A stretch of 64,000 bases of DNA from NCBI GenBank assembly GCA_015075375.1, contig JABTUM010000002.1, positions 653,393 through 717,392 on the forward strand, read 5' to 3'. Of this stretch, positions 33,953-42,971 are shown in pieces. Origin of the DNA: Planctomycetota bacterium (lineage in GTDB: Bacteria > Planctomycetota > SZUA-567 > H5-PLA8). Below the pieces are notes generated by a model. The model was not told the DNA's origin. It did no database searches and was given only the letters and a program-made list of their open reading frames with translations. Each line of letters begins with the position of its first letter. Within the stretch, counting starts at the first letter, position 1. The translations under genes and the position numbers were made by a program.

Positions 33953-34323
33953 GGCGTGCTCGCTGGAGCGGGGGTCGCGGCCGATTCGGTGCGCTTGGCG
34001 TCCTCGACGGCGCGCGCGCGTTGATACTCCTCGAACGCATCGTACGGCTTGCAGAACGTGCAGCGGATCTTGCCTTGGCGCTCCGCCGCCGCGGGATTGG
34101 CAAACCCCAGTTGATCCTTCTCCGCGATATCTTTCGCGTAGGGGCAGGTGCAGAAGTGGTACACCGACGTCTGCTTGCCCGAGAGGATCAACGCCTGCGC
34201 CGGAGGAGCCGCATCGGCGGCCGGTATGGCGGCTCGCTTCGAACGGCTGCACGCCGCGAGACCGGCGAGCAACCCCGCGGCGAGGCACACCGACGCCAGA
34301 AGATGAATGCGGGACCGCTTCAC
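33949..34323 (-). CDS. Lipoprotein with Ada-like cysteine metal site
   Basis: A 124-residue lipoprotein from a GTG start: the signal peptide ends in the lipobox LAGLAAC with C25. The mature part has SVYHFCTCPYAKDI and, about 30 residues later, GKIRCTFCKPYDAF. The spacing resembles the four-cysteine zinc module of the Ada N-terminal domain and related metal-binding modules (Y/FHxxxCPYAK...R.C..C.P). It probably binds a metal at the cell surface or inner leaflet. It is the first of three overlapping genes with the isomerase and the aminotransferase. The role is unknown. Confidence 0.78.
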   Translation of the reverse strand: MKRSRIHLLASVCLAAGLLAGLAACSRSKRAAIPAADAAPPAQALILSGKQTSVYHFCTCPYAKDIAEKDQLGFANPAAAERQGKIRCTFCKPYDAFEEYQRARAVEDAKRTESAATPAPASTP

Positions 34324-34432
34324 GGGCGGGTTCGGGCCTCCTTACGCTTACTAACGTAGTTTCGGGAACGCTTTTCCGCAAGGCGGAGCGCCTTCGGTTG
34401 CCGTGCCGCTCGTGCGGCGGTACCTTGCCCGC

Positions 34433-35812
34433 ATGCAAGCCCCGCTTTCGCCCGACGAGCAAGCCCGCTTGCGCCGGCTCGATGCCGGCGCCGTTTGGCA
34501 CCCGTTCACCCAGATGCAGACCTACCTGGACGACGATCCGGCTCCGCCGCTGATCGTCGGGGCCGAAGGCAACTGGCTGATCGCAATGGACGGTTCGCGC
34601 TACCTGGACGCCAACTGCGGCTACTGGTGCTTGGCCCTTGGCGCTCGGCCGCACGCCGTCGAAGCGGCCGTCGCCGCGCAGCTTCAGCGTTTTTCGCATT
34701 CCACCCTCCTGGGGCTGGGCCACCAGCCCGCTGCCGAACTGGCCGGGAAGCTCACGGCGTTGGCCGGCGAGCCGCTCAATCACGCGTTTTTCGCAGACTC
34801 CGGTAGCGAGGCCGTCGAGGCCGCTCTGAAACTCGCCTACCAGTACCACGTGCATCGCGGCGAACCCCAGCGCCATCGCTTTCTGGCGTTGGGCGAGGCC
34901 TACCACGGCGACACGCTGGGCGCGGTCTCTGTGGGCGGCGTGGAACTCTTCCACGCCACTTTTAAACCGCTGCTCTTTCCCGTGGAGCGCGTGCCCGCTC
35001 CGTATTGTTATCGTTGCCCGTGGTCGCGCCATCCGGACACCTGCGCGCTGGAATGCGCGCAAACGATCGAACAAATCATTGCGGAGCGCGCGCCCGAGTT
35101 GGCGGCGTTGGTGATCGAACCGTTTATTTTGGGCCCCGGCGGCGTCATCCCTCAGCCCAAGGACTACTTGCGCCGCGCCGTCGTGGCCGCGCGCGCGCAT
35201 GGAGTACCGGTGATCTTCGACGAGGTCGCCGTCGGCATGGGCCGGCTGGGGCGGCTCTTCGCGTTCGAAGAACTGGACCTGAAGCCAGATCTCGTCTGTC
35301 TGGCGAAAGGACTGACGGCGGGCGTCCTGCCGCTCTCGGCGGTCCTGGCCGGCGAATCGTTTTACCGCACGTTCTTGGGCGCTTTCGGCGAGCGCAAGAC
35401 CTTCTTCCACGGGCACACCTTTACGGGCTCGGCCCTGGGCTGTGCGGCGGCGCTGGCGGCGCTGGATATCCTGGCCGCGCCGGATTTTCTCCCGCATATC
35501 CGCCGCGAGACGATTCCGGCCTTCTGGCGCATGCTGGACGGGCTGCGCGAGCGCCCGATGGTCGGCGAAGTGCGGGGGATGGGCCTGATGGCGGGGTTGG
35601 AGTTGGTCGCCGACCGCGCGACACGCCGAGCCTTCCCGTGGGAGCGCCGCACCGGGCATCGCGTGGTCGTGGCGGCGCGCAAGCGCGGCGTGAACCTGCG
35701 CACCATCGGCGACCTGGTGCTGGCCGTTCCTCCGCTCACGATTAGTGCATCGGAAATCGAGTTGCTGGGCCGCGTGCTGGGCGAGAGCCTGGAAGAAGCC
35801 GCCGCCCAATAA
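34433..35812 (+). CDS. bioA: Adenosylmethionine-8-amino-7-oxononanoate aminotransferase
   Basis: A 459-residue class III aminotransferase for biotin synthesis, making 7,8-diaminopelargonate with SAM as amino donor. Landmarks: VWHPFTQMQTY and CGYWCLALG in the substrate site, ADSGSEAVEAALKLAYQYH for PLP phosphate, EAYHGDTLGAVSVGG, VIFDEVAVGMGRLG, the PLP lysine in LVCLAKGLTAGVLPLSA, and FFHGHTFTGSALGCAAALA. The C-terminal half fits the family over its full length. I chose ATG 34433, which begins family-like sequence; a GTG at 34403 is possible and no clear ribosome site separates them. No other bio genes are nearby. Confidence 0.94.
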   Translation: MQAPLSPDEQARLRRLDAGAVWHPFTQMQTYLDDDPAPPLIVGAEGNWLIAMDGSRYLDANCGYWCLALGARPHAVEAAVAAQLQRFSHSTLLGLGHQPAAELAGKLTALAGEPLNHAFFADSGSEAVEAALKLAYQYHVHRGEPQRHRFLALGEAYHGDTLGAVSVGGVELFHATFKPLLFPVERVPAPYCYRCPWSRHPDTCALECAQTIEQIIAERAPELAALVIEPFILGPGGVIPQPKDYLRRAVVAARAHGVPVIFDEVAVGMGRLGRLFAFEELDLKPDLVCLAKGLTAGVLPLSAVLAGESFYRTFLGAFGERKTFFHGHTFTGSALGCAAALAALDILAAPDFLPHIRRETIPAFWRMLDGLRERPMVGEVRGMGLMAGLELVADRATRRAFPWERRTGHRVVVAARKRGVNLRTIGDLVLAVPPLTISASEIELLGRVLGESLEEAAAQ

Positions 35813-35834
35813 AAAACCCCGCCTAGGGGCGGGG
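35811..35834 (-). terminator. Intrinsic terminator after the lysine-rich small protein
   Basis: On the minus strand CCCCGCC (35828-35834) pairs with GGCGGGG (35817-35823), followed by six T. It overlaps the stop codon of the convergent bioA gene. Confidence 0.88.
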
Positions 35835-35866
35835 CTTGGAGGTTATTCGAAACGCCAGCCTGCGGA

Positions 35867-36136
35867 TTACTCGGCCTTGGCTTCGGCTTCAGCAGGCTTC
35901 GCAGCCAATGCGCGCTGGCGGTACAGTTCCTTCTTCAGCTTGCGCTGCGCGCGCTTGAGGTGCTTCTGCGCGGTGCGGTACTTCGGATCGTACTTGTTGA
36001 ACTTGCCGTCCTTGGTCGCGCCGGTGCGCGCCTTGGCGGCCTTATCGGTCCACTCTTTGACTTCGTCGGCGATCGGCTTGGCGGTCGGGACTTCTTCAAC
36101 CTTCGGCAGCACGATCTTTTTCTTTTCCTTCGGCAT
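35867..36136 (-). CDS. Small lysine-rich protein, unknown function
   Basis: An 89-residue protein dominated by lysine and alanine: MPKEKKKIVLPKVEEVP, a helical middle, then YRTAQKHLKRAQRKLKKELYRQR and an alanine/glutamate tail. Such composition suits an RNA- or DNA-associated protein, but no family is recognised. It has its own strong terminator, suggesting a single-gene unit with high expression. Confidence 0.68.
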   Translation of the reverse strand: MPKEKKKIVLPKVEEVPTAKPIADEVKEWTDKAAKARTGATKDGKFNKYDPKYRTAQKHLKRAQRKLKKELYRQRALAAKPAEAEAKAE

Positions 36137-36235
36137 GCTTCGGCCCAGCTCCTTCGGTCACTCGGTTAAAGGTTCAGCACAAGCGACGCATTATCTACGG
36201 ATTACAGGGGTGTCAACTCGTTTTGGCATCGACGT

Positions 36236-39200
36236 TTACCGGCGATACAGCGTGCTGGTTCCAGTACGCACCAGGCGCACCGTGGTCTGAGCCGTATGCC
36301 CGCCGACGGTCTGGCGTACGAAGAGGTCCACGCTGAACGGATCGGCAGCGGGGTTGGTCACGGGGTCGATGCCCAAGTCGCCGTCGGCGAGCCAGTGGGT
36401 CATCAGGCGGGCCGTCCATTTGGTCAGGTTGTATTGGGCACTGGAAATACCGTCGAGCGGAATAGCCGCGCCGCCGGGCGTTTTGGTAGGACGCTTGTAC
36501 GTGAAGGCCGTGCCGGAATTCGCGAATACCGCACCGCCCACCGAGCCGTCGCCCACCGTCTCCACGAAGGTGCCGAGGATCAGTTCCACGCCGTTCGCAC
36601 TGGGATTGAAGCTCGTACCGTTGGGCGGGCGATGCAGAACGTCGAGCCGCAGTCGTTGTTGCAAGCCCAGCGTTTTGTGCGTGCGCTGCTGAAGCTGCGC
36701 TTTCGAGACGACGAAAAGCCCTTCGGGCAGGTCCGAGCCGATCTTGCCGTAGCTGAACTGGCCGGTTCCGGTCGAATCGATCTTGGCCAGTTTGTACAAC
36801 GTCGTGACCGCGGCGGTCGTTTGCCACGCGCCGATCTCGAAGCCCACCACCACATCCACCGCATCGTTGGGGTGGGGGATCAGGTTGTCGGCGCCTTGCG
36901 GAGCCAGCGCGTCATCCAGGTCCAGTGCCTTCCCGGTGAGCGTGAATTTGCCGGTGGCGAGCGTCAGGGTAAAGCGCGCGCTGGCCGGAGCGTCCAGAAA
37001 ATCCCAAACCACGGTCTTACCGTTGTTCGAGGCCGGCGTCCCGAAATCGAACTCCGCGCCCTGCAGCGAAAAGGTCAGGCTCGCGCCCGCAAAACTCGTC
37101 ACGTTCACGCCCGCTGCTTCCATATCCGCGAAGTTCAGGAGGCCTTGCGCCAGGAGCGTATCGACGTTCTCGCCCAAGCCCTTGGCGCGCTTGGAAAAGA
37201 GCAACTGGTAGCGCAGCTTGGAGAGTCCCAGCGGCAGGCGTCCGGTGGTGTCCTGCGCTTCGAAATTCTGATAACTGAGTTGCGCGTAGCCGGCGGCGTC
37301 AAAAGTGCCGGGATCGGGCTCGCCGCCGGTCGCGGTCACGTCGAGCCCCAGCGCGTTGAAGATCAGAAGATCGCCGGGGCTGGCCGGCGGCGCGGGATTG
37401 CCGCCATCGAGGTCGATTTCCGTCGTGGTCGAAAGCCCGGCGGTGACCGTGTCGTCGCCGGGGCCGGTGGCCAGGTCCACAGTGGACAGCGGGACCGTAC
37501 CGCCGAAGCCGAGCGATAAATCGGGACCGAGCGTAACCGTATCCACGCTCAATCCGTTGCCGGCCGTTAAGTCCAACGTCAGCGACCCGACTTCCGTGAA
37601 GGAAAGCGCCGCGAAGTTTACACCGCCGTCGGAACCGCTGATCCGTCCCCATCCGGCTTGCGGATTGGCGAGCGTCATCGTGGTGGAGCCGTTGGGCGGA
37701 TCGAAGGTGAGCGACTGCATGTCTGTGACAAGCAAAGGCAGTTCTACGCTGCTGAAATCAATAGACCGCTGCGTAAAGCTCAGCGTTCCCGAGCCGGTGG
37801 TGCTCGCATCAGTCACGTACGTGGGCGCCACGACTCCGTCGCCCAGCACCTCCAGCGTATCGCCTGCGCCGCCGTTGGGACCGCCGGCGTAATCGATGGC
37901 TCCCATCAGGGGGATGGGGTTGCTTCCGCCGCTCCAATCGATGCGCAGAAGGTCATTTCCCGCACCCAGGTCCACTTCGATATCATCGACCATGGTATAG
38001 TCGGTGAAAAAGGTCCAGAGCGTGTCGTTGAAATCGATTTTGAGCGCGATTCCGGACTGCGTGATGACGACCGTGTCGTCGTCCCCCGCATCGTCTCCAA
38101 CGCTGACCAAGTCCTGAGCGGGGTCGTAGCGCACGGGCGGCGGATCGCTGAGCGTAACGAGGAGCTCGTAGAATCCGGTGTCGGTGCTGAAATCCTTCAC
38201 CACGATGTAATAGGTGCCGTCGGCGGGAATGATTCGGTTCGCCAACAACGAATCGGTTCCGTAATAGGTAGCACCGGTTTCAATCGTGGCATAGTCGTAA
38301 CGAATGTCGTCAATGCTCGCAATTTCAGTCGTGCCGTCCGTATCGAGCAATTGTACGAAGCAGTCGATGGGGTCATTGTAGGAAGCCAAGGATTGAGAAA
38401 GCTGATCGCTGATGGCATTGATTAAAATCAGTTGTCCGGCGCGTGCGGTAAAGCGGTAGTAATCCAGTTCGCCGCTGCTCGCGATCTCGCCCAATACGTT
38501 GACGGCACGCGTACCCGTCAAGGCCGACGGCGGATCGTCGCCGTCCAGCCCCAAGTCTTGGGCCGTACCCGCGGCGCCGTGCGCGCCGGCGGTCTCGTTG
38601 AGGCTGGCCGGCGTGCTGGCGGTCAATCCGCTGGCGTACGCCAGCTTGGCTCGCGAAAGAGAGCTGAACGTGCGGACCGCCTCACGCGCGGCTTCGCCCA
38701 AGCCGGTGCTCGCTGTGGCCATGAAATGAACATTCTGAACTTCACCCGTATCGTCGGGATCCACGATCCGCGGGTCGCCGTACGGATCGTAATGTTGCAA
38801 GCCGAGGTTATGCCCCAATTCATGCGCCGCGGTGCTTGAAAGCCCGCGCGTAAGCTCCGCAAGTTGCAAGGCCCGGCTCGTGCCGCCGCTGAACTCGTTC
38901 AGGATAAAGACAAACTCTTCGGGGAAGATGTAGCCCAAGTCCGTGCCGCTTTGGTTGCGAAAATCGGGGAAGCCCATCGCGATGCCCAGCGTGCCCGCGC
39001 CGGTGGGAAGGACGGTCGTGCGCGGCGTTCCGAAATCGAGCGTCTCGAAATCGCCCACGGGTAAATCCTGTGTAAACGTAACCGTGTAAGCCGCGTAGGC
39101 TTCTTCGAGCTGGCTCTCCACATCGTCCTGAATCTGGGTGCGCTCGGCGGGGCTGAAATCGTCCACGCCCGCGCCGTCGGCCAATTCGGTCAATCGCGCC

Positions 39201-39499
39201 GCGAAACTGGTGAACTCGAGGTACACGGTGATCGGGCTGCCGGGCGCCGCTCGTTTGCCCACGCCGCGCGAGCCCGCCAGTGGCTTGGGCTTGCGCTGCC
39301 CCATGGGATCGACCGAGTAGACGCGCGTACTGTCGCCCGCGCCATGCAGACAATGCCAGCAGCCGTGCGGATGTTCCGCAAACGCCTGCCGCAGCGTACG
39401 TGCGCGCGCGACCGTCTCACTGGCCTGGGAGGCCGCAAGCGCGCCGCCCCAAACCAGCAGACAACCCAGGATCGCGAAAGCTGTCCTTCGAGGTCCCAT
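36236..39499 (-). CDS. Large secreted metzincin-like protein
   Basis: A 1087-residue exported protein. A signal peptide (FAILGCLLVWGGALAASQA) leads into a region with the zinc protease motif HELGHNLGLQH at 226-236, which fits HExxHxxGxxH, and a plausible Met-turn in VHFMATAS. A PPC-like beta domain follows at about 345-450 (LDYYRFTARAGQLILINA). The middle is repetitive acidic beta sequence, and the C-terminal 350 residues carry another beta module with FTLTLATGKFTL, related to one in the protein at 46295-49831. It is likely a secreted metalloprotease acting outside the cell. I chose ATG 39499, where the signal peptide starts. Confidence 0.85.
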   Translation of the reverse strand: MGPRRTAFAILGCLLVWGGALAASQASETVARARTLRQAFAEHPHGCWHCLHGAGDSTRVYSVDPMGQRKPKPLAGSRGVGKRAAPGSPITVYLEFTSFAARLTELADGAGVDDFSPAERTQIQDDVESQLEEAYAAYTVTFTQDLPVGDFETLDFGTPRTTVLPTGAGTLGIAMGFPDFRNQSGTDLGYIFPEEFVFILNEFSGGTSRALQLAELTRGLSSTAAHELGHNLGLQHYDPYGDPRIVDPDDTGEVQNVHFMATASTGLGEAAREAVRTFSSLSRAKLAYASGLTASTPASLNETAGAHGAAGTAQDLGLDGDDPPSALTGTRAVNVLGEIASSGELDYYRFTARAGQLILINAISDQLSQSLASYNDPIDCFVQLLDTDGTTEIASIDDIRYDYATIETGATYYGTDSLLANRIIPADGTYYIVVKDFSTDTGFYELLVTLSDPPPVRYDPAQDLVSVGDDAGDDDTVVITQSGIALKIDFNDTLWTFFTDYTMVDDIEVDLGAGNDLLRIDWSGGSNPIPLMGAIDYAGGPNGGAGDTLEVLGDGVVAPTYVTDASTTGSGTLSFTQRSIDFSSVELPLLVTDMQSLTFDPPNGSTTMTLANPQAGWGRISGSDGGVNFAALSFTEVGSLTLDLTAGNGLSVDTVTLGPDLSLGFGGTVPLSTVDLATGPGDDTVTAGLSTTTEIDLDGGNPAPPASPGDLLIFNALGLDVTATGGEPDPGTFDAAGYAQLSYQNFEAQDTTGRLPLGLSKLRYQLLFSKRAKGLGENVDTLLAQGLLNFADMEAAGVNVTSFAGASLTFSLQGAEFDFGTPASNNGKTVVWDFLDAPASARFTLTLATGKFTLTGKALDLDDALAPQGADNLIPHPNDAVDVVVGFEIGAWQTTAAVTTLYKLAKIDSTGTGQFSYGKIGSDLPEGLFVVSKAQLQQRTHKTLGLQQRLRLDVLHRPPNGTSFNPSANGVELILGTFVETVGDGSVGGAVFANSGTAFTYKRPTKTPGGAAIPLDGISSAQYNLTKWTARLMTHWLADGDLGIDPVTNPAADPFSVDLFVRQTVGGHTAQTTVRLVRTGTSTLYRR

Positions 39500-39708
39500 G
39501 CCGACCGAGCTTCCCGGGCGATGCGCGTCGAACCTCGCGCCGAAGCCTGAAAGGGAGGAGTACAACCGGACTTACTTTAGCTCAATAGGCCGCGTGGAAC
39601 AATCCGAAGCGGACCTGAAATTGACGCACCAGTGCGGTATGAACGCGGAATACCTGCTCAATGGCTGTACATTCTGCTTTCAGGAGAAGGTTTGCGGAGG
39701 ATCTGCGC

Positions 39709-40284
39709 GTGCGAATGACGATCGCCTGGGTGTTGCTGGCGCTGGGAATTTTGGTCTTCAGCGGTTGCGGTTCGGCGACGCCTGCTCCAACGCCCGCCAC
39801 GCCGCCACCCGCGGGCAAGAGCGCCGAAAAAACCGCGGACGGTCCGCGCGTGGATTTGAAACCGGTCTTGGCGGAAGGATTGATCGACGCGAAGGGGCAG
39901 AGCGTCTCGGCCGATGCGTACCAAGGCAAGTTGATCGGGCTGTACTTTTCAGCTCACTGGTGCCCCCCATGCAAAGTCTTCACGCCCAAGCTCGTCGCCT
40001 TGCGTGACGCGCACGCCGACCGGTTCGAGGTGTTGTTCGTAAGCGCCGACAACGGCGCGGAAGAGATGGCCGGGTACATGCAAGAAGCGCAGATGAAATG
40101 GCCCGCCGTGAAGTTCGACGCTCCCGCGCGGATGAAGATCGCAGCCGATCTGGGCATCGAGTCGATTCCCACGCTGATCGTGCTCAAGCCGGACGGGCAG
40201 ATCATCACCCGTGAGGGATACGACGAACTGGATCGCCAGGGCGCCGACGCGCTGGCGGCGTGGCAGTCGGCGGCCGGAAAGTAG
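39709..40284 (+). CDS. Thioredoxin-like lipoprotein
   Basis: A 191-residue membrane-anchored thiol-disulfide protein. From a GTG at 39709 (GGAGG eight bases upstream) it has a signal peptide with lipobox VFSGC, C20, then a proline/threonine linker. The thioredoxin fold has the active site SAHWCPPCKVFTP and the cis-proline loop ESIPTLIVL. The WCPPC type resembles nucleoredoxin/tryparedoxin proteins common in planctomycetes and Bacteroidetes. It probably reduces or oxidises cysteines on the outer face of the cytoplasmic membrane. An ATG at 39715 is a near alternative start. Confidence 0.92.
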   Translation: MRMTIAWVLLALGILVFSGCGSATPAPTPATPPPAGKSAEKTADGPRVDLKPVLAEGLIDAKGQSVSADAYQGKLIGLYFSAHWCPPCKVFTPKLVALRDAHADRFEVLFVSADNGAEEMAGYMQEAQMKWPAVKFDAPARMKIAADLGIESIPTLIVLKPDGQIITREGYDELDRQGADALAAWQSAAGK

Positions 40285-40294
40285 AGCTCGTCTT

Positions 40295-41260
40295 TTAGCG
40301 CTCGGTTACGTTCTCCGCCCACCGGTTCGTCATCCCGCTCGACTGATGCGTCTTGCGCAGCTTGTGAAAGACCGCTGGCTCCGTGACGACTTCGTTCGGC
40401 CGAGCCTGGCTGCGGACGAGGAAATCGGCTTCCGGCGGATAGCAGGCGATCGGGACGCCGTTTTTGCCATCGGCCACATCCTCGTTCGGCAGGCGCGTGA
40501 TCTTCGCGTTCGTCGGCAACGCGGCGCTCTGGTAGCGCAGGTCCATGCTCCAGCGGACGCGATTCGTCTTGTTCTCGAAGCTCGCGTGCGGCGTGCGGTT
40601 GTGCAGCAGCAACACGCCGCCTTTGCGCACGGGTACGCACTTCGGCTGTCCGTCGGGCAGATTCTCGTCGACGATGATCAGATACGGCTTGTTGGTGCGT
40701 CGATGGTGCGGCACCACCTCGCCGCGGTGCGCCTTGGGGAGCACCCACAGGCAGCCGTTTTCCTCGTTCGCATCCACCAGCGGCAGCCAGACGGTCAGGA
40801 CCGTGGCCTTATCGCAATAGGGCTCCATGTAGCCGCTGTCCTGGTGCCACGGCACGGCGCCGTACTCGTGCTGCGGAATCTTGGGGCGCAGCCGGTAGAC
40901 GCTGCTGGCGATGATTTCCGGTCCGCAGAATTGTTCGGCCACATCCAGCAGTCGCGGATGCGTGATCAGGTGGAAGAAGGCCGGCCCGGCCAGCGTGCCG
41001 TTCCAGATCGAACGCGCGACTTCCGGAGTCTCGAGGCTGATTGCCGCCAGCCGGCGCTCGAAATCCAGTTCCGCGTAATCGCGGCTCAACTTGCCTTCCG
41101 CCACCAGTTCGCGGGAGCGACGATCCACCTCCGCGGCGACTTCGTCGATCACTGGCTGCAAGTCGGACGCGCTGAAGACGTCGTCGACAACCACGTAGCC
41201 TTCCTCTTTGAACTGAGTCATTTGGGCGGCGGTAAGCAACGAGCAGGCGGCGCTGGACAT
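40295..41260 (-). CDS. Phytanoyl-CoA dioxygenase family protein (copy 1)
   Basis: A 321-residue Fe(II)/2-oxoglutarate oxygenase. The HxD iron ligands are in VPWHQDSGYM; the distal histidine and the 2-oxoglutarate arginine are probably in NRTPHASFENKTNRVRWSMD. The N-terminus, LTAAQMTQFKEEGYVVVDDVF, is typical for the family, whose members hydroxylate diverse small molecules. The ATG at 41260 has GGAG eight bases upstream. It is divergent from an AraC-type regulator, with 176 bases between, so the regulator likely controls it. The substrate is not known; it converges with the thioredoxin lipoprotein. Confidence 0.9.
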   Translation of the reverse strand: MSSAACSLLTAAQMTQFKEEGYVVVDDVFSASDLQPVIDEVAAEVDRRSRELVAEGKLSRDYAELDFERRLAAISLETPEVARSIWNGTLAGPAFFHLITHPRLLDVAEQFCGPEIIASSVYRLRPKIPQHEYGAVPWHQDSGYMEPYCDKATVLTVWLPLVDANEENGCLWVLPKAHRGEVVPHHRRTNKPYLIIVDENLPDGQPKCVPVRKGGVLLLHNRTPHASFENKTNRVRWSMDLRYQSAALPTNAKITRLPNEDVADGKNGVPIACYPPEADFLVRSQARPNEVVTEPAVFHKLRKTHQSSGMTNRWAENVTER

Positions 41261-41436
41261 GCGATTCTCCGGTGGTCTATTTTCCTGCTCCGGCCCGCCG
41301 GTGGGGAGGCGGGCTTGGAGCGCTTGGTTACGGCGGTTCTCGGCTCCTCTTCGTTCCAGCCAGATAGGCTCATTTTCCCCTGTGCAGCCCCCGGTTCGCA
41401 ATAGCCCTCGCTCACCATAAGTGGTATAAATTCACC

Positions 41437-42234
41437 ATGAGTTGGGAAGCCGTCCGCTTTGACATGCCCCTCGCCGAGCCCCCCCGGCTGCGCACCATCG
41501 CCGTCGCCGGCCACCCGGAGGGCCTATGGCCGTACAAACTCAACTTCTGGTGCCTGCACCTCTTTGCGACGCCGGGCGACCTGAGCATCGACGGCGTGGA
41601 ATTCCCCATCCGGCCCGGTTGCGCCAGCATCACGCCGCGGCAGGGCCAGCTCGTGTACCGCTTCGACGTCCGCCCGCGCTACGTCTATGCACACTACGAT
41701 CTACCGGCCGAAGGTTCCCGCACTCCGCTCACGCCCGTCCTGGCCATGCATGACTTGGGCGGCGACTTTTCCGCCTATTGGAGCGCCATGGAGGAAGCCG
41801 TCGGCGCGTTTTCGACCCAGCGCCGACGCGCCGAAGCGCGCTTGTGGGAACTGTTGTGGAAGCTATCGGAGCGCCGCGCGCCGGCCGAAGCAGGTGGGCC
41901 AAGCGCCGAGGGGCATCCGGCCATGCGCCGCGCGCGCGAGCACATCGAGCGAAACCTGCACCAACCGTTGAGTGTCGCGAACCTGGCGGCGCGCGTGGGG
42001 CTGAGCCACAACCACTTGACGCGGCTCTTTCGCGAACAGACCGGGGAAACCGTGGTGAGTTACATTCGTGCGCGGCGCCTGGAGCGCGCGCGCCACCTGC
42101 TCCTGCATACTTCGCAGCCGATCAAAGCCATCGCCGCCGAAGTGGGCCTGCCTGACCTGCATCAGTTCAATAAAGTCGTCCGCGCCGCGCTGGGCGCAAG
42201 CCCTCGGGCGTTACGGGCCGTGAAGCCCGATTGA
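41437..42234 (+). CDS. AraC-family transcriptional regulator
   Basis: A 265-residue regulator. An N-terminal cupin-like sensing region (to about 130) is followed by the C-terminal pair of helix-turn-helix motifs: LSVANLAARVGLSHNHLTRLF and, later, IKAIAAEVGLPDLHQFNKVV, then the end motif GASPRALR. It stands divergent to copy 1 of the phytanoyl-CoA dioxygenases, and copy 2 lies downstream, so both may be its targets; the pattern of AraC regulator beside PhyH oxygenases points to catabolism or modification of an organic substrate. The divergent gap 41261-41436 holds no operator I can define by eye. Confidence 0.92.
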   Translation: MSWEAVRFDMPLAEPPRLRTIAVAGHPEGLWPYKLNFWCLHLFATPGDLSIDGVEFPIRPGCASITPRQGQLVYRFDVRPRYVYAHYDLPAEGSRTPLTPVLAMHDLGGDFSAYWSAMEEAVGAFSTQRRRAEARLWELLWKLSERRAPAEAGGPSAEGHPAMRRAREHIERNLHQPLSVANLAARVGLSHNHLTRLFREQTGETVVSYIRARRLERARHLLLHTSQPIKAIAAEVGLPDLHQFNKVVRAALGASPRALRAVKPD

Positions 42235-42262
42235 ACCGCGGAGACGCGGAGAAGGGCAAGGC
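42234..42262. repeat. Left member of a GC-rich inverted repeat pair (with 42946-42962)
   Basis: ACCGCGGAGACGCGGAG at 42235-42251 matches the reverse complement of 42946-42962 (ACCGCGGAGGCGCAGAG) at 15 of 17 positions. Both copies face inward around one atypical membrane protein gene. Sequences of this CGCGGAG type are seen as dispersed repeats in other bacteria. Confidence 0.6.
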
Positions 42263-42290
42263 TGATTATCGAGAAGACCTTAAAATCGGT

Positions 42291-42824
42291 CTATGCTTTA
42301 CATTCAACTGTGTCGGGTTTAGGGGCGAGTCGACTCGCCAAGAACCCAACCAACATCGATAAGTTGCCACCAACGAATATCGAAATCAGGACAGCCGTAA
42401 AAGCGATGGCAAGAAAGGAATTACCAAACACTCTTACAAAGAGTAGGCCTAGGTACGCTGGGGTAGAAATTAGCATGAAAAACCCGAAACATGCGAAGGG
42501 CTGAAGTAGGGTTAGGAAAATTCCGCGCTGCCACAGTTGAGGAAACTGTGCTCGATTCGCCCATTGAATGCCAAAACACCAGTAGATGCCGATACTCGCC
42601 CCTGTGCCCACCAATACACCCGGCTCCCTAGTGCAATACAACAGGATGGAAAACACATAGGAAGATACAATGAGCAGTGCGACAAAGTCGCTCCGCCCGT
42701 ACTGAAATGAAGGTTTGCCTTGGGTTTCCGCTCTCAATACGTGGCGAAAGGACCAATGAGCCAAAAGAATGGAAATAGGAAACGCAAAAGCAACAATTAG
42801 AGTCAACGCTGTTTGGTCTGGCAT
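42291..42824 (-). CDS. AT-richer multi-pass membrane protein
   Basis: A 177-residue protein with about five hydrophobic segments (LTLIVAFAFPISILLAHW, FVALLIVSSYVFSILLYC, VLVGTGASIGIYWCFGI, IFLTLLQPFACFGFFMLI, and a C-terminal pair). No family is recognised. Its codons are visibly poorer in GC than all neighbours, and it is boxed in by the inverted repeats at 42234 and 42946, which hints at separate origin. It lies between the AraC gene and copy 2 of the oxygenase. Confidence 0.65.
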   Translation of the reverse strand: MPDQTALTLIVAFAFPISILLAHWSFRHVLRAETQGKPSFQYGRSDFVALLIVSSYVFSILLYCTREPGVLVGTGASIGIYWCFGIQWANRAQFPQLWQRGIFLTLLQPFACFGFFMLISTPAYLGLLFVRVFGNSFLAIAFTAVLISIFVGGNLSMLVGFLASRLAPKPDTVECKA

Positions 42825-42886
42825 GTAGGGAAGCCTACACTGGCCGATCTGTTTTGCATCCGGAATCTATGCGGTTCGTTAACCAA

Positions 42887-42921
42887 GCAAGGCCAGGAGC
42901 CTATCGCTTTCCTGGCCTTGC
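42887..42921. other. Perfect 12-bp hairpin downstream of phytanoyl-CoA dioxygenase copy 2
   Basis: GCAAGGCCAGGA (42887-42898) and TCCTGGCCTTGC (42910-42921) are exact reverse complements with an 11-base loop. There is no U-run on either strand beyond TTGGTT. It may stop transcription from the minus-strand oxygenase gene 50 bases away, or belong to the flanking repeat. Confidence 0.6.
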
Positions 42922-42945
42922 CAAAAACCTGCCGTTCACTGCGTG

Positions 42946-42962
42946 CTCTGCGCCTCCGCGGT
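42946..42962. repeat. Right member of the inverted repeat pair (with 42235-42251)
   Basis: Reverse complement reads ACCGCGGAGGCGCAGAG, two mismatches from the left copy. It ends 10 bases before the last codon of the oxygenase gene. Confidence 0.6.
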
Positions 42963-42971
42963 GAAAAAGGA

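Noticed and set aside
32927..35809. A 960-residue minus-strand reading frame through bioA and the PPIase
   Set aside because: Only its last 341 residues, from 33952, form a real protein; the rest is antisense to bioA.
39350..39365. Possible heme-c site in the metzincin-like protein
   Set aside because: The motif is CWHCLH; the second cysteine is not directly followed by histidine, so it is not CxxCH.
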